Shown piece after piece: positions 45,230-53,397 of a DNA stretch of 62,231 nucleotides (its first letter is position 1; every line of letters begins with the position of its first letter). Source of the stretch: Actinomycetes bacterium (GTDB taxonomy: Bacteria > Actinomycetota > Acidimicrobiia > Acidimicrobiales > SZUA-35); NCBI GenBank assembly GCA_024280015.1, contig JAJRQY010000124.1, forward strand, positions 1 to 62,231, given 5' to 3'. The position numbers and the translations under genes are program-made. Below the pieces are notes generated by a model. The model was given only the letters and a program-made list of their open reading frames with translations. It was not told the DNA's origin and ran no database searches.

Positions 45230-46852
45230 CTACTGGTAACTCACATAGTCCGGATCGGGGTTCAGGGCCAACACCGCTGCTGGGGACATGGTCGGCGAGT
45301 CTTCGTCGTAGAACACCTTGAAACCGCGGGCGAACCGTGGAGGAAGCAGGGTGTTGTAGTCGGCAATCTTGGCCCCAGGGCCGCCTTCACCATCGGCTTG
45401 GAACAAGATGATGACCCCACGGCGCGACACGATGATGTCGGTGTTGGTAACCATGTCGGGGCGGAAGCGATGAACAATCAGCAACTTGTCGGGGAGGTCA
45501 TTGGCGGCCACCAGATCAGACAGATAAGCCGAAACCTCATTGATGACGGCCCCGTCGATTGTGCCGACCCGACCGGCTGGAGTCTGAGTCGGCCCAACGA
45601 CCCATTCGGGATCCATGGCCAATCCCACTTCCGGTTCCAAGAGCAGGGCTTCGTAGGATCGAGCTTCATCGAGGAAGGCTGCACGACCGGGTTGGATGTC
45701 CAAGATGACCTGGCCGCCGACGGTGCGGATAGCTTCGATATAGGGTCGGACCGCTTCATGGTCGACTCGGCTTCGATAGTGATTGTCGGGTCCAGGTGAG
45801 GCGGTCACCAGGGTGGCGATGAGTTCGAACGCCGGTATGACCGGTCGGCCTTGGGCCCGATAGGGCTCGGCCTGGGCCAGCAGGCGGGGCAAGATCTGTT
45901 CGGGTGTGCCTTCTCCCGCCACTCCAAGCACGTCGGTGGTTGGGTGCCCATAGAAGGCCACCAGCATGTAGTCCAGTGAGCCGCCTTCGAACCCTGCGGG
46001 GTAGTTGAATCGGTAGTCGACTCGTTCAACCTGGGTCCCATCAAAGGCAAAGACGGTGACGATGACTGGTACCACCTGGCCGGGAGTCAACCCCGTTGGC
46101 AATCCCGCCGGTTCAAAGACCAGGTCAGCTGAGGTCGCCCCAGCCAACACCGAGCCCGCGACGCGTCGGCCATCCACCGAGACCAACATTGCCGAGGCAG
46201 AAGCAATGACGTCACGATCAAGAGTCACCTTGATGGAATGCAGATGAGTAGCTATTGCCAACGCGGCGGGTTCGGCTCGAACCACCGAAAGCTCCGGTTG
46301 GAGAACTCCCTCCAACGATCGCAAGAATTCGGCCGCTACCTGCTGCCGACTGGTATCTCCTGCTAGCAAACCAACCCAGTAGGTCAACCCTGGACCTTCG
46401 GGCGCTCGGTTGAGAACGTCTCGGTACAACCCCGTGACAAAGCCTTGGTTAGTGCCCCCGGACCGCGCAAAGTACTCCGGAGAGGAGAAGAAGAGGGCGT
46501 ACAGGTCACCGGCAGTTTCCTTCTCGACCAAGAGGCTGGCCCAATAATCCAGGCCGGCAACATCCGCCGACCGACCGAGAATATCTCGGTAGGCCCCAGC
46601 AACGACATGACGCCGTTGTTCCAAGGAATCACCGATCTGTCCAACCACCACACCGGCCGATACACCCGAGTCAATCTGATTGGTCCAGTAGGCAAGCCCG
46701 CCCGCGTCGGGTTGGCGCCCAAGCAGCCCTTCATAGGCGGCAGTAACAACCGACTCGGCTGCAGTGGTGCGCGCCTGGGCGGGGGCAACGGGCAGCACAA
46801 CAACACCGAATAAGGACAAGACAACCATCAAGGCCCGCACGATTCCAGCCAT
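45230..46852 (-). CDS. Secreted DUF4214 protein with a large C-terminal domain
   Basis: About 540 residues. Signal peptide VRALMVVLSLFGVVVLPVAPAQA, then three consecutive DUF4214-type units (YEGLLGRQPDAGGLAYW, YRDILGRSADVAGLDYW, YRDVLNRAPEGPGLTYW) up to about residue 180. A beta-rich linker is followed from about residue 290 by a domain (LDYMLVAFYGHPTTDVLGV...PVIPAFELIATLV...LDIQPGRAAFLDE) that looks like a glycoside-hydrolase-type barrel. I cannot name the family. It shares the DUF4214 module with the exported beta-helix protein 43 kb away but with the order of domains reversed. Confidence 0.72.
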   Translation of the reverse strand: MAGIVRALMVVLSLFGVVVLPVAPAQARTTAAESVVTAAYEGLLGRQPDAGGLAYWTNQIDSGVSAGVVVGQIGDSLEQRRHVVAGAYRDILGRSADVAGLDYWASLLVEKETAGDLYALFFSSPEYFARSGGTNQGFVTGLYRDVLNRAPEGPGLTYWVGLLAGDTSRQQVAAEFLRSLEGVLQPELSVVRAEPAALAIATHLHSIKVTLDRDVIASASAMLVSVDGRRVAGSVLAGATSADLVFEPAGLPTGLTPGQVVPVIVTVFAFDGTQVERVDYRFNYPAGFEGGSLDYMLVAFYGHPTTDVLGVAGEGTPEQILPRLLAQAEPYRAQGRPVIPAFELIATLVTASPGPDNHYRSRVDHEAVRPYIEAIRTVGGQVILDIQPGRAAFLDEARSYEALLLEPEVGLAMDPEWVVGPTQTPAGRVGTIDGAVINEVSAYLSDLVAANDLPDKLLIVHRFRPDMVTNTDIIVSRRGVIILFQADGEGGPGAKIADYNTLLPPRFARGFKVFYDEDSPTMSPAAVLALNPDPDYVSYQ

Positions 46853-46907
46853 CTATCGAGACTGGCACAATCCCTCACCCTGAGGCGGGACCCTTCGCTC
46901 GTGCTTC

Positions 46908-47585
46908 TCAGTCAAGCTCGAGCTCCCCAAGGGCGACTACTGCCTCAGCTAGCGCGGAAACAGAGAGGACAGAAGCATCGCGGGGCAGCGGTTCGACGAC
47001 GACTCTCGCTCGCTCGTCAGATCCGTTGCAGCCAACAACGAGCCCCTGAACGTCGACACCTAACCCACCAGGGACAGCTGCACTTTGAAACAGGAAGGCT
47101 ACGAACGAAACGCCGCTGAGTTCAATGGGCACGGCCATGGGGTCCGGGTCTGCCCCTTGGGCCCAGGTAGAGAACATCGAAATCACCGACAGTTCTCGAG
47201 CCTCGCCCTGCAACCCAGGGCCAAGGTGAAGGGCCCGCGGATCGGATACAGAGATGACCGTCTGATGGTCAGCAGAGTCGCCACCATTAGCTCCAGTTAG
47301 GTCGCGGCGTCGCACGATGGAATCGATTGTGCCGGTCAGAACCACATCTGACTGTTTGACCAAGGCATCAAGGTCGCCGGCCGGCTCATAGTCATAGGAA
47401 GGAAGACCCGAGCGCAGCAAGGAGATGATCTCAGCAAGATCCGTCTCGCATGACAGTGGGCCGACGCTCAACGGCGATCCCAGGTCATCCTCCGGCTTCA
47501 AAACCTCCTCAATAGCTTCCGAAGTGCAGGCAGCGGAAACGAGTCCACACATTGCCGCCAGCACAATTGCTCTGCCTATGTTCAT
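46908..47585 (-). CDS. Putative lipoprotein of unknown function
   Basis: About 225 residues. The signal MNIGRAIVLAAMCGLVSAACTS ends at a lipobox-like Cys. The mature part contains a beta-rich segment (SDVVLTGTIDSIVRRR, then VSFVAFLFQSAAVPGGLG), reminiscent of small exported domains that sit beside protease or stress genes. No family recognised. It diverges from the MFS gene; their 5' ends lie within about 100 bases. Confidence 0.65.
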   Translation of the reverse strand: MNIGRAIVLAAMCGLVSAACTSEAIEEVLKPEDDLGSPLSVGPLSCETDLAEIISLLRSGLPSYDYEPAGDLDALVKQSDVVLTGTIDSIVRRRDLTGANGGDSADHQTVISVSDPRALHLGPGLQGEARELSVISMFSTWAQGADPDPMAVPIELSGVSFVAFLFQSAAVPGGLGVDVQGLVVGCNGSDERARVVVEPLPRDASVLSVSALAEAVVALGELELD

Positions 47586-47683
47586 CACCAGTCCCATGGC
47601 ACTCTGACGTTAGACCAAGCCGGTCCGGTTCCCGACGAGCCGAAATGCGGTCCATGGATATGCCTGGACCTAGGCTGCGGATA

Positions 47684-49093
47684 ATGGATTCCGCCGCGGT
47701 GCCAGACACTGTCATCACCCATCAGGCGTGGCTCGCTCTTGGGGTTACATTGCTGGTCACCTTCTTTGTTGTCGTCGATGTGTCGGCGGTGACGGTCGCC
47801 TTTCCCTCCATGCAACGCGAGTTTGACGTTTCGCGCTCAACCTTGAGCTGGGTTATTTCTGGGTACAACATTGTTGTTGGTGCGCTCCTTCTGGTCTCGG
47901 GACGCATGGCCGACAGCATTGGCCGACGCAAGGTCTTCCTTCCCGGGGTCGCACTATTCGGACTGGCTTCCCTCGCCGCCGGGTTGGCCAACGGCCCCGA
48001 GTGGCTTATCGCTGCCCGTCTCGCTCAAGGGGTCGGCGGAGCCATCATCCTGGCTACATCCTTCGCGGTGATGCTGCCCGAGTTTCCTCCGGCCCGACGT
48101 TCAACTGCCATTGGCCTAGCGGGAGCCACCGGCTCACTTGGAGCCGTCGCCGGGCCGGCGTTCGGTGCCCTGCTGATTGATCTGTTCACCTGGCGAGCCA
48201 TCTTCATGGTCAATGTCCCTCTGTGCATCCTGGTGGTCTTCCTCGGACCACGGCTTCTGCGAGAGTCAAGTGACCCCCAAGCCACCGGCAAGATTGACCT
48301 AGCCGGTGTTGTCATCGGTACCGCTGGAGTCTCCCTGCTTATGGGGTCAATCGTGCAGAGTGAGTCGTGGGGACTATCTGACCTGCGAGTCATCGCCATG
48401 TTTCTGGTCGGCGCCACCCTGATCCCGATGCTGATTCATCGTTCACGAAACCACCCCGAGCCTCTCATCAATCTCGATCTGTTCCGCTATCGGTCATTCG
48501 CTAGCACCAATATTGGGGTCACCTTCTACGGGCTGGCCTTCACCTCCGGTTTCCTGGTCAACTCGCTGTTCTTGCAGGATTTCTGGGATCAGCCAATCCG
48601 TACCGCTGGTCTTGCCTTGATGCCTGCCCCCCTATTGGCTGCCATTGTGTCCCCTATCACTGGTCTGTTGGCCGATCGCATTGGACATCGTTGGCTCTTG
48701 TCCGTCGGCTCGCTCCTGTGCGGAAGCGGGTTCGTTGCCCAGGCCCTGATCCTCAATGACACCCCTCAGGTCTTCAGTCAATTTGTTCCCATTGGGCTGA
48801 TCGTCGGTGTTGGTATCGGATTGACGGTTGCCACCTGGTCAAGTGCCGCCCTTTCTGATGTGCCCCCAGCACGCTTCGGGGTCGCTGGCGCCACCTACAA
48901 CACCATTCGTCAAGCCGCCTATGCCTTTGGAATTTCCGTTGTCATCACCCTGATTGCCACCGGGGTCGACGAGTTCGATATCAGTGGCTACCGCTGGGCT
49001 TGGTGGTGGGTCGCGGCCTGCTACTTCCTGAGCGCCCTCGCCGTAGCCCTGACCTTTCCTGCCGGCTCAAGCTCGGACCGAGCAGAGGCCTGA
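47684..49093 (+). CDS. DHA2-type MFS drug/proton antiporter
   Basis: About 469 residues with 14 predicted spans from the ATG at 47684, which leaves a short cytoplasmic tail before the first helix; other in-frame ATGs at 47645-47660 are possible. SGYNIVVGALLLVSGRMADSIGRRKVF is the A motif, and LAGATGSLGAVAGPAFGALL the antiporter (C) motif. EmrB/QacA-like proteins export lipophilic drugs. No regulator is adjacent. Confidence 0.85.
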   Translation: MDSAAVPDTVITHQAWLALGVTLLVTFFVVVDVSAVTVAFPSMQREFDVSRSTLSWVISGYNIVVGALLLVSGRMADSIGRRKVFLPGVALFGLASLAAGLANGPEWLIAARLAQGVGGAIILATSFAVMLPEFPPARRSTAIGLAGATGSLGAVAGPAFGALLIDLFTWRAIFMVNVPLCILVVFLGPRLLRESSDPQATGKIDLAGVVIGTAGVSLLMGSIVQSESWGLSDLRVIAMFLVGATLIPMLIHRSRNHPEPLINLDLFRYRSFASTNIGVTFYGLAFTSGFLVNSLFLQDFWDQPIRTAGLALMPAPLLAAIVSPITGLLADRIGHRWLLSVGSLLCGSGFVAQALILNDTPQVFSQFVPIGLIVGVGIGLTVATWSSAALSDVPPARFGVAGATYNTIRQAAYAFGISVVITLIATGVDEFDISGYRWAWWWVAACYFLSALAVALTFPAGSSSDRAEA

Positions 49094-49168
49094 ACAACAA
49101 CGAACGCAAATGTCCGTATGTTCGGTCATATACTTGGTTGATCCTGCTAGCAAGCGAAAAGATGAACA

Positions 49169-49522
49169 ATGGCATACACCTCAAAATTTCAGACCCTCGC
49201 CGACAACGCTGTCGCACATGTCGACTCGGTTCGACCCGACGAAGTAGATGCATTACTAGCCACGGGAGCCATCGCCGTGGACATCCGCGACAAGGAAGAA
49301 CATGACGCTGGCCACATCGACGGTTCACTCAATATCAGTCGCGGGAAACTCGAAATGAACATCGAAGGCGAGATTCCCGACCTCACCGCAACAATCCTTT
49401 GTTATTGCAATGCTGTCAATCGTGGGGCACTGTCTGCTGCTTCGCTCAAGGACATGGGCTACCTCAACGCACGCTTCATCGATGGTGGCCTCAACGGGTA
49501 TCGAAAACTCGCCACCACCTGA
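49169..49522 (+). CDS. Single-domain rhodanese-like protein
   Basis: 117 residues. VRPDEVDALLATGAIAVDIRDKEEHDAGHI and the loop LCYCNAVNRGALSA are typical of rhodanese domains; the Cys at the loop position (C-N-A-V-N-R) is the probable sulfur carrier. A sulfurtransferase or persulfide-handling role is expected. The two neighbouring Cys (C-Y-C) make disulfide or metal chemistry possible. Convergent with the ygeY-like gene. Confidence 0.82.
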   Translation: MAYTSKFQTLADNAVAHVDSVRPDEVDALLATGAIAVDIRDKEEHDAGHIDGSLNISRGKLEMNIEGEIPDLTATILCYCNAVNRGALSAASLKDMGYLNARFIDGGLNGYRKLATT

Positions 49523-49537
49523 ACTCGACGTCTCCCG

Positions 49538-51082
49538 TCAGCTTTGCTCGGCAAACGCGCTGGGAAAGCGTGACATGAAGGCAATGGCCAGGCGCAGCTC
49601 CCGCCGGTCAACACACTCACCAATCTTGTGAGTGTTCTGCTCGTACCCGGCCCCAAACCCCAACATGGCTGGATGCTTGAACCCGCCCGCTTCAATCCAG
49701 TCTTTTGCCTCGGGAATGTTGATTGAGGTGTCCTCGACTGGGATCGGGAAACCAACACCGTCGGTAGAGAAGATCCATCGGTCAACCCGACAATCGGTCG
49801 TCATGCCTCCCTTGGTTTCCGAAGGCACGATATTGGGGGCAACAACGGATTCGAAGACCGATACTGCGGTGGTGATGGCCTGGTGGTCCTCCGGTGTTGC
49901 CCAGCCCATATAGACCTGCGGGTTGCCCGGTTCATAGCCACGCCAGGTCAAACCGTTGTAGGTCGGGATGGCGACCTCGACCTCCAGTCCAGCATCACGA
50001 GCTACCTTGACCGCGTCCATTGCTTCAACATCTGCTCGCGCTTGCTCGGGGTCCTCACCCACGGTCAGCCTGCGGTCAAATCGGAAGGTGAAACGATCCG
50101 GAACTGCGCAGTCACTTGGGGTGTCCAGGTGTGACCACGACGCGGTTCGAGTTCCATGGCCAAGGAATGGATCATCGAGGAAGCCGTCGCGCTCCTCATA
50201 GCGCCTCGCTGCTTCGGTGATGATGGCAGCGCCGTACTCCAAAGGATTCAGGCCTTCCCACGGCATTGATCCGTGACAGGAGCGGCCGGTGACGGTCACC
50301 TCAATCTGCATTCGACCGCGCTGGCCCCGGTAGATACCAAGGGCCCCCTTATTGGCGTCACCGGTACCTTCAGTCAGAATGACGACGTCGGGCACCAGGC
50401 TTGGGTTGGCTCCCGGCAGCACGTGCTTGACCAGATACATGGGTCCGGCACCATCATTGTCTTCCTCAGCCGCGGTGGCGTAGGAGCGAATGATGACCCC
50501 ATGAAGCGCACCTTCGGCTGTCAGCTCAATGGCAATCTTGGAAGCAATCACCTGCGAGACAACACCAGCCAGCTGATCGGCTGAGCCGCGCCCAAAGATC
50601 AGATTGTCCCACTCATCATCGGGCGGGAGGTAGCCAAGCTGGTCGCGCAGATAGTCACGATCCACCGCGTCGATGTCGGTGAGACCGTCATAGGAGTCGA
50701 TCCCGACCAGCTTCTCTTTCCAAGAGGAGCGCAGGGCTTGCACAGTGTCGCTGTGCCCATCGAAGTAGACCACGCGTTTATGGTCTGGATCCGTGGTGTC
50801 GTCGGGGTCAGTCAGAGTCCAGACCAGGTTGCCGTACTCGTCGAACCACACGTCCTCGGCCGAACGAACGGCCTCAATATCGATGATGGTGTTCTTCAAG
50901 AACTCCAGGCGAGGGCCTTCGTGATTGCTCAGACCGCACTCGGGGTCTCCTCCTTCATCGACGGGCCGATCGACATAGTCGGCGGGGATCCGGATAACTT
51001 CCTCCAAAATTTTGGCTGCAAGCGGAAGATAGAACTCGCTCAGCTCGGCAACGCGTTCATCAAGGTTCTTTGTTGTTGTCAT
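49538..51082 (-). CDS. ygeY: YgeY-like M20 peptidase-family hydrolase (selenium-metabolism-linked type)
   Basis: About 514 residues from the ATG at 51082, two bases after the ygeW-like stop. VYFDGHSDTVQ supplies the first metal His/Asp, FGRGSADQLAG the bridging Asp, and ATAAEEDNDG the catalytic Glu pair. The C-terminal KWIFSTDG-like segment (DRWIFSTDGVGFP) and IGRG-like YRGQRGRMQIEV fit YgeY, an M20-fold hydrolase annotated as a putative selenium-metabolism hydrolase. In enteric bacteria it works with YgeW and YqeA in anaerobic purine breakdown. About 100 residues longer than YgeY of E. coli. Confidence 0.8.
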   Translation of the reverse strand: MTTTKNLDERVAELSEFYLPLAAKILEEVIRIPADYVDRPVDEGGDPECGLSNHEGPRLEFLKNTIIDIEAVRSAEDVWFDEYGNLVWTLTDPDDTTDPDHKRVVYFDGHSDTVQALRSSWKEKLVGIDSYDGLTDIDAVDRDYLRDQLGYLPPDDEWDNLIFGRGSADQLAGVVSQVIASKIAIELTAEGALHGVIIRSYATAAEEDNDGAGPMYLVKHVLPGANPSLVPDVVILTEGTGDANKGALGIYRGQRGRMQIEVTVTGRSCHGSMPWEGLNPLEYGAAIITEAARRYEERDGFLDDPFLGHGTRTASWSHLDTPSDCAVPDRFTFRFDRRLTVGEDPEQARADVEAMDAVKVARDAGLEVEVAIPTYNGLTWRGYEPGNPQVYMGWATPEDHQAITTAVSVFESVVAPNIVPSETKGGMTTDCRVDRWIFSTDGVGFPIPVEDTSINIPEAKDWIEAGGFKHPAMLGFGAGYEQNTHKIGECVDRRELRLAIAFMSRFPSAFAEQS

Positions 51083-51084
51083 CC

Positions 51085-52230
51085 TTAGGCCTCCTCTTCG
51101 AGTGACGCCAGCTTTGCTGCCAGGTCGGGAACCTTCGCCCCGGCCAGCAAGGCCATCACCACATAGACTTTCCAGTTGGCCTCTTTGGCCACGTTTACCT
51201 TGTGTAGATCCATCACCCCGGGGCTGACCTCGTCGCCGATGTCGGCGGGCAGACAATGCATGTAGAGAGCCGTGCCCTCGTTGGTTAGACCCATTCGCCG
51301 TTCATCACAGATCCAATCGGTGTGTTCGGCATTTCGTTCCAACGCCCGCTTCTCGATGGCCGCCATCTCGTCGCTGTTGCCAGCCGCGTTGGCATCAACC
51401 CGTTCCAGCATGAGGTCATAAGCCCCCCAACTCTTGGGATAGACAACGTGGGCATCAGCAAAAGCGTCATCCATATCGTTAGTCACCCGGAAGCTCCCAC
51501 CGCTGGCCTCGGCATTGCTGGCCGCTGCGGTCATGGTCTCTTCCATCAGTTGATACCCGGGAGGGTGAGCCAGCGTGATATTCGCTCCGGTCCGCGTCAG
51601 CAGGGTGATGAGTCCTTGGGGAACCGACAGTGGTTTGGCGTAGGAGGGTGAGTACGCCCAACTAACGGTGATGTTCTTCTGGTTCAGATCATCGAAATTA
51701 TCTTCCAACCAGAGCAGGTCAGCCATGGACTGGGTTGGGTGATCGATATCGCACTGGAGGTTGACGATTGGGACCTTGCGGATGTCCTCGGTTGAATCCA
51801 GGTAGCTGTCAATGCCACTCTTCAGGTCCCGGATGAAACTATTGCCCTCTCCCAATATCAGGTCGTGGCGAATACCCATGGCGTGGGCGTTCATGCCGAG
51901 CATGGCACCGGTCTCTGCTGCTGTCTCGCCGTGGGACACCTGGGTTGAGGAGCCATCAACAATCACTGGTTGCATACCAAGACGAGAGGCTGCACCAGCC
52001 CATGCACTCTTGGTTCGAGTCGATGCATCGAAGAAAACTGCCCATGCCAGCTCGTTGGGGCAAAGGGGCGTACGAATGCCCTTCCGGTCAAGGTCAGCCA
52101 GTTTCCGAGCCAGCATCCGCACGGTGGCCAGGTCTTCAGTTGACCAGTCCTGGGTCAAGAGCAAGCTCTGACCGAGCAAGGAGCTCAGGGCAGCTTGGTC
52201 CAAAAGGGGAGACGATTTCAGCTCACTCAT
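51085..52230 (-). CDS. ygeW: YgeW-like knotted carbamoyltransferase
   Basis: About 381 residues. The carbamoyl-phosphate motif is FFDASTRTKSAW (S-T-R-T), the second is HPTQSMADLLWL and the amino-acid-side motif MHCLPADI. The YgeW group is set apart from ornithine transcarbamylase by the longer N-terminus and insertions, present here. Family knowledge: it is encoded with a carbamate kinase and YgeY; its natural acceptor was long unknown and is now tied to purine degradation. Two bases separate it from ygeY. Confidence 0.85.
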   Translation of the reverse strand: MSELKSSPLLDQAALSSLLGQSLLLTQDWSTEDLATVRMLARKLADLDRKGIRTPLCPNELAWAVFFDASTRTKSAWAGAASRLGMQPVIVDGSSTQVSHGETAAETGAMLGMNAHAMGIRHDLILGEGNSFIRDLKSGIDSYLDSTEDIRKVPIVNLQCDIDHPTQSMADLLWLEDNFDDLNQKNITVSWAYSPSYAKPLSVPQGLITLLTRTGANITLAHPPGYQLMEETMTAAASNAEASGGSFRVTNDMDDAFADAHVVYPKSWGAYDLMLERVDANAAGNSDEMAAIEKRALERNAEHTDWICDERRMGLTNEGTALYMHCLPADIGDEVSPGVMDLHKVNVAKEANWKVYVVMALLAGAKVPDLAAKLASLEEEA

Positions 52231-52312
52231 TACCTATTCTCTTCCTGTTCAAACGAATCATGATGTCTTGTTGTTCGGATTGGGGTGGTGGTTGGAATTG
52301 CATTCCTGCCAG

Positions 52313-53272
52313 CTATTGGTCGCGACGAATGTGGGTCCCGGCATCGCTGTCAATGGCTCTGACCAGGTCTTCGGGCTCACAAATGATTGCGACCCCGTCA
52401 GTTGCTTCCAGATAGTCGACTGCCGCTTCCATTTTCGGGGCCATGCTTCCGGCGGCGAATTGGTCTCGGGCTTGCAGGTCTCGAACCTGGCTCACCGACA
52501 ACTCCGCATGTCGAATGGGATTGTCGGAGTAGAAGTCTTCGTATACCCCATCAACACTGGTGGTAATGACCAAGGCCTTCGCGTTGAGCTTGTTGGCCAG
52601 AACCATGGAGACCCGGTCCTTGTCAATCACCGCTTCTTGACCAACTATTTGGCCATCAGCGGACCGACTAATGGGAATGCCCCCGCCACCGCAACAGATC
52701 ACGGTGATACCAAGATCGCACAGCTGCTCGATGGTCGGAAGCTGCACAATTCGCTGTGGTTGAGGCGAGGCCACCACCCGTCGGACTCCGCGCTTGGGGT
52801 CTTCCATCAGCTCCCAGCCCCGTTCTTGGGACAGGGCAGCGGCCTCGGTTGCATCATAGAAACGGCCGATGGGCTTATTCGGTGCATCGAATGCCGGATC
52901 ATCAGCATCAACCTCAACCTCGGTAACGATGGTGACCACCCGAGAGTCGTTGCCACGCTGTCGAAGCTCCGCACGTAGAGCACGCTCAATCATGTAGCCC
53001 ATCGCCCCTTGGCTGTCGGCGACGAGGGAATCAAGTGGCACCTCGGGTAGAGAGTCCCGCGCCATCTCCGACCGCAGCTGCATGAACCCAACCTGGGGAC
53101 CATTGCCGTGGGTCAGCACCAGATGCTCGCCACGCTCCAACAGATCGGCAATCGGTTTCATTGCCTCCCGAGTGACAGAGAACTGGTTGGCGACCGTTGG
53201 CGGCAGATCTGGCGCCAGAAGTGAATGTCCACCAATGGCAATAACGGTTGGTCGGGCTGTTGTTTGCTCCAC
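52313..53272 (-). CDS. arcC: Carbamate kinase
   Basis: About 319 residues. IAIGGHSLL, LVLTHGNGPQVGF, VICCGGGGIPI, VIDKDRVSMVLANKL and FAAGSMAPKMEAAVDYL are the family motifs. The enzyme makes ATP and carbamate from carbamoyl phosphate and ADP, so it would drain carbamoyl phosphate from the YgeW reaction and yield energy. It is the first gene of the three-gene group (82 bases before ygeW). YqeA is the E. coli equivalent. Confidence 0.93.
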   Translation of the reverse strand: MEQTTARPTVIAIGGHSLLAPDLPPTVANQFSVTREAMKPIADLLERGEHLVLTHGNGPQVGFMQLRSEMARDSLPEVPLDSLVADSQGAMGYMIERALRAELRQRGNDSRVVTIVTEVEVDADDPAFDAPNKPIGRFYDATEAAALSQERGWELMEDPKRGVRRVVASPQPQRIVQLPTIEQLCDLGITVICCGGGGIPISRSADGQIVGQEAVIDKDRVSMVLANKLNAKALVITTSVDGVYEDFYSDNPIRHAELSVSQVRDLQARDQFAAGSMAPKMEAAVDYLEATDGVAIICEPEDLVRAIDSDAGTHIRRDQ

Positions 53273-53397
53273 ACCTCAACCAGACTGCTTTTCAACAAGT
53301 TGTGGAAGGGCCCAATGTCCTATCTTCCGGAGCATCTGAATAAGTCCAACCCTCTCCGGGTTCCACCGTCAGCGCAAGGGACCTGAATTCTCGCCGG

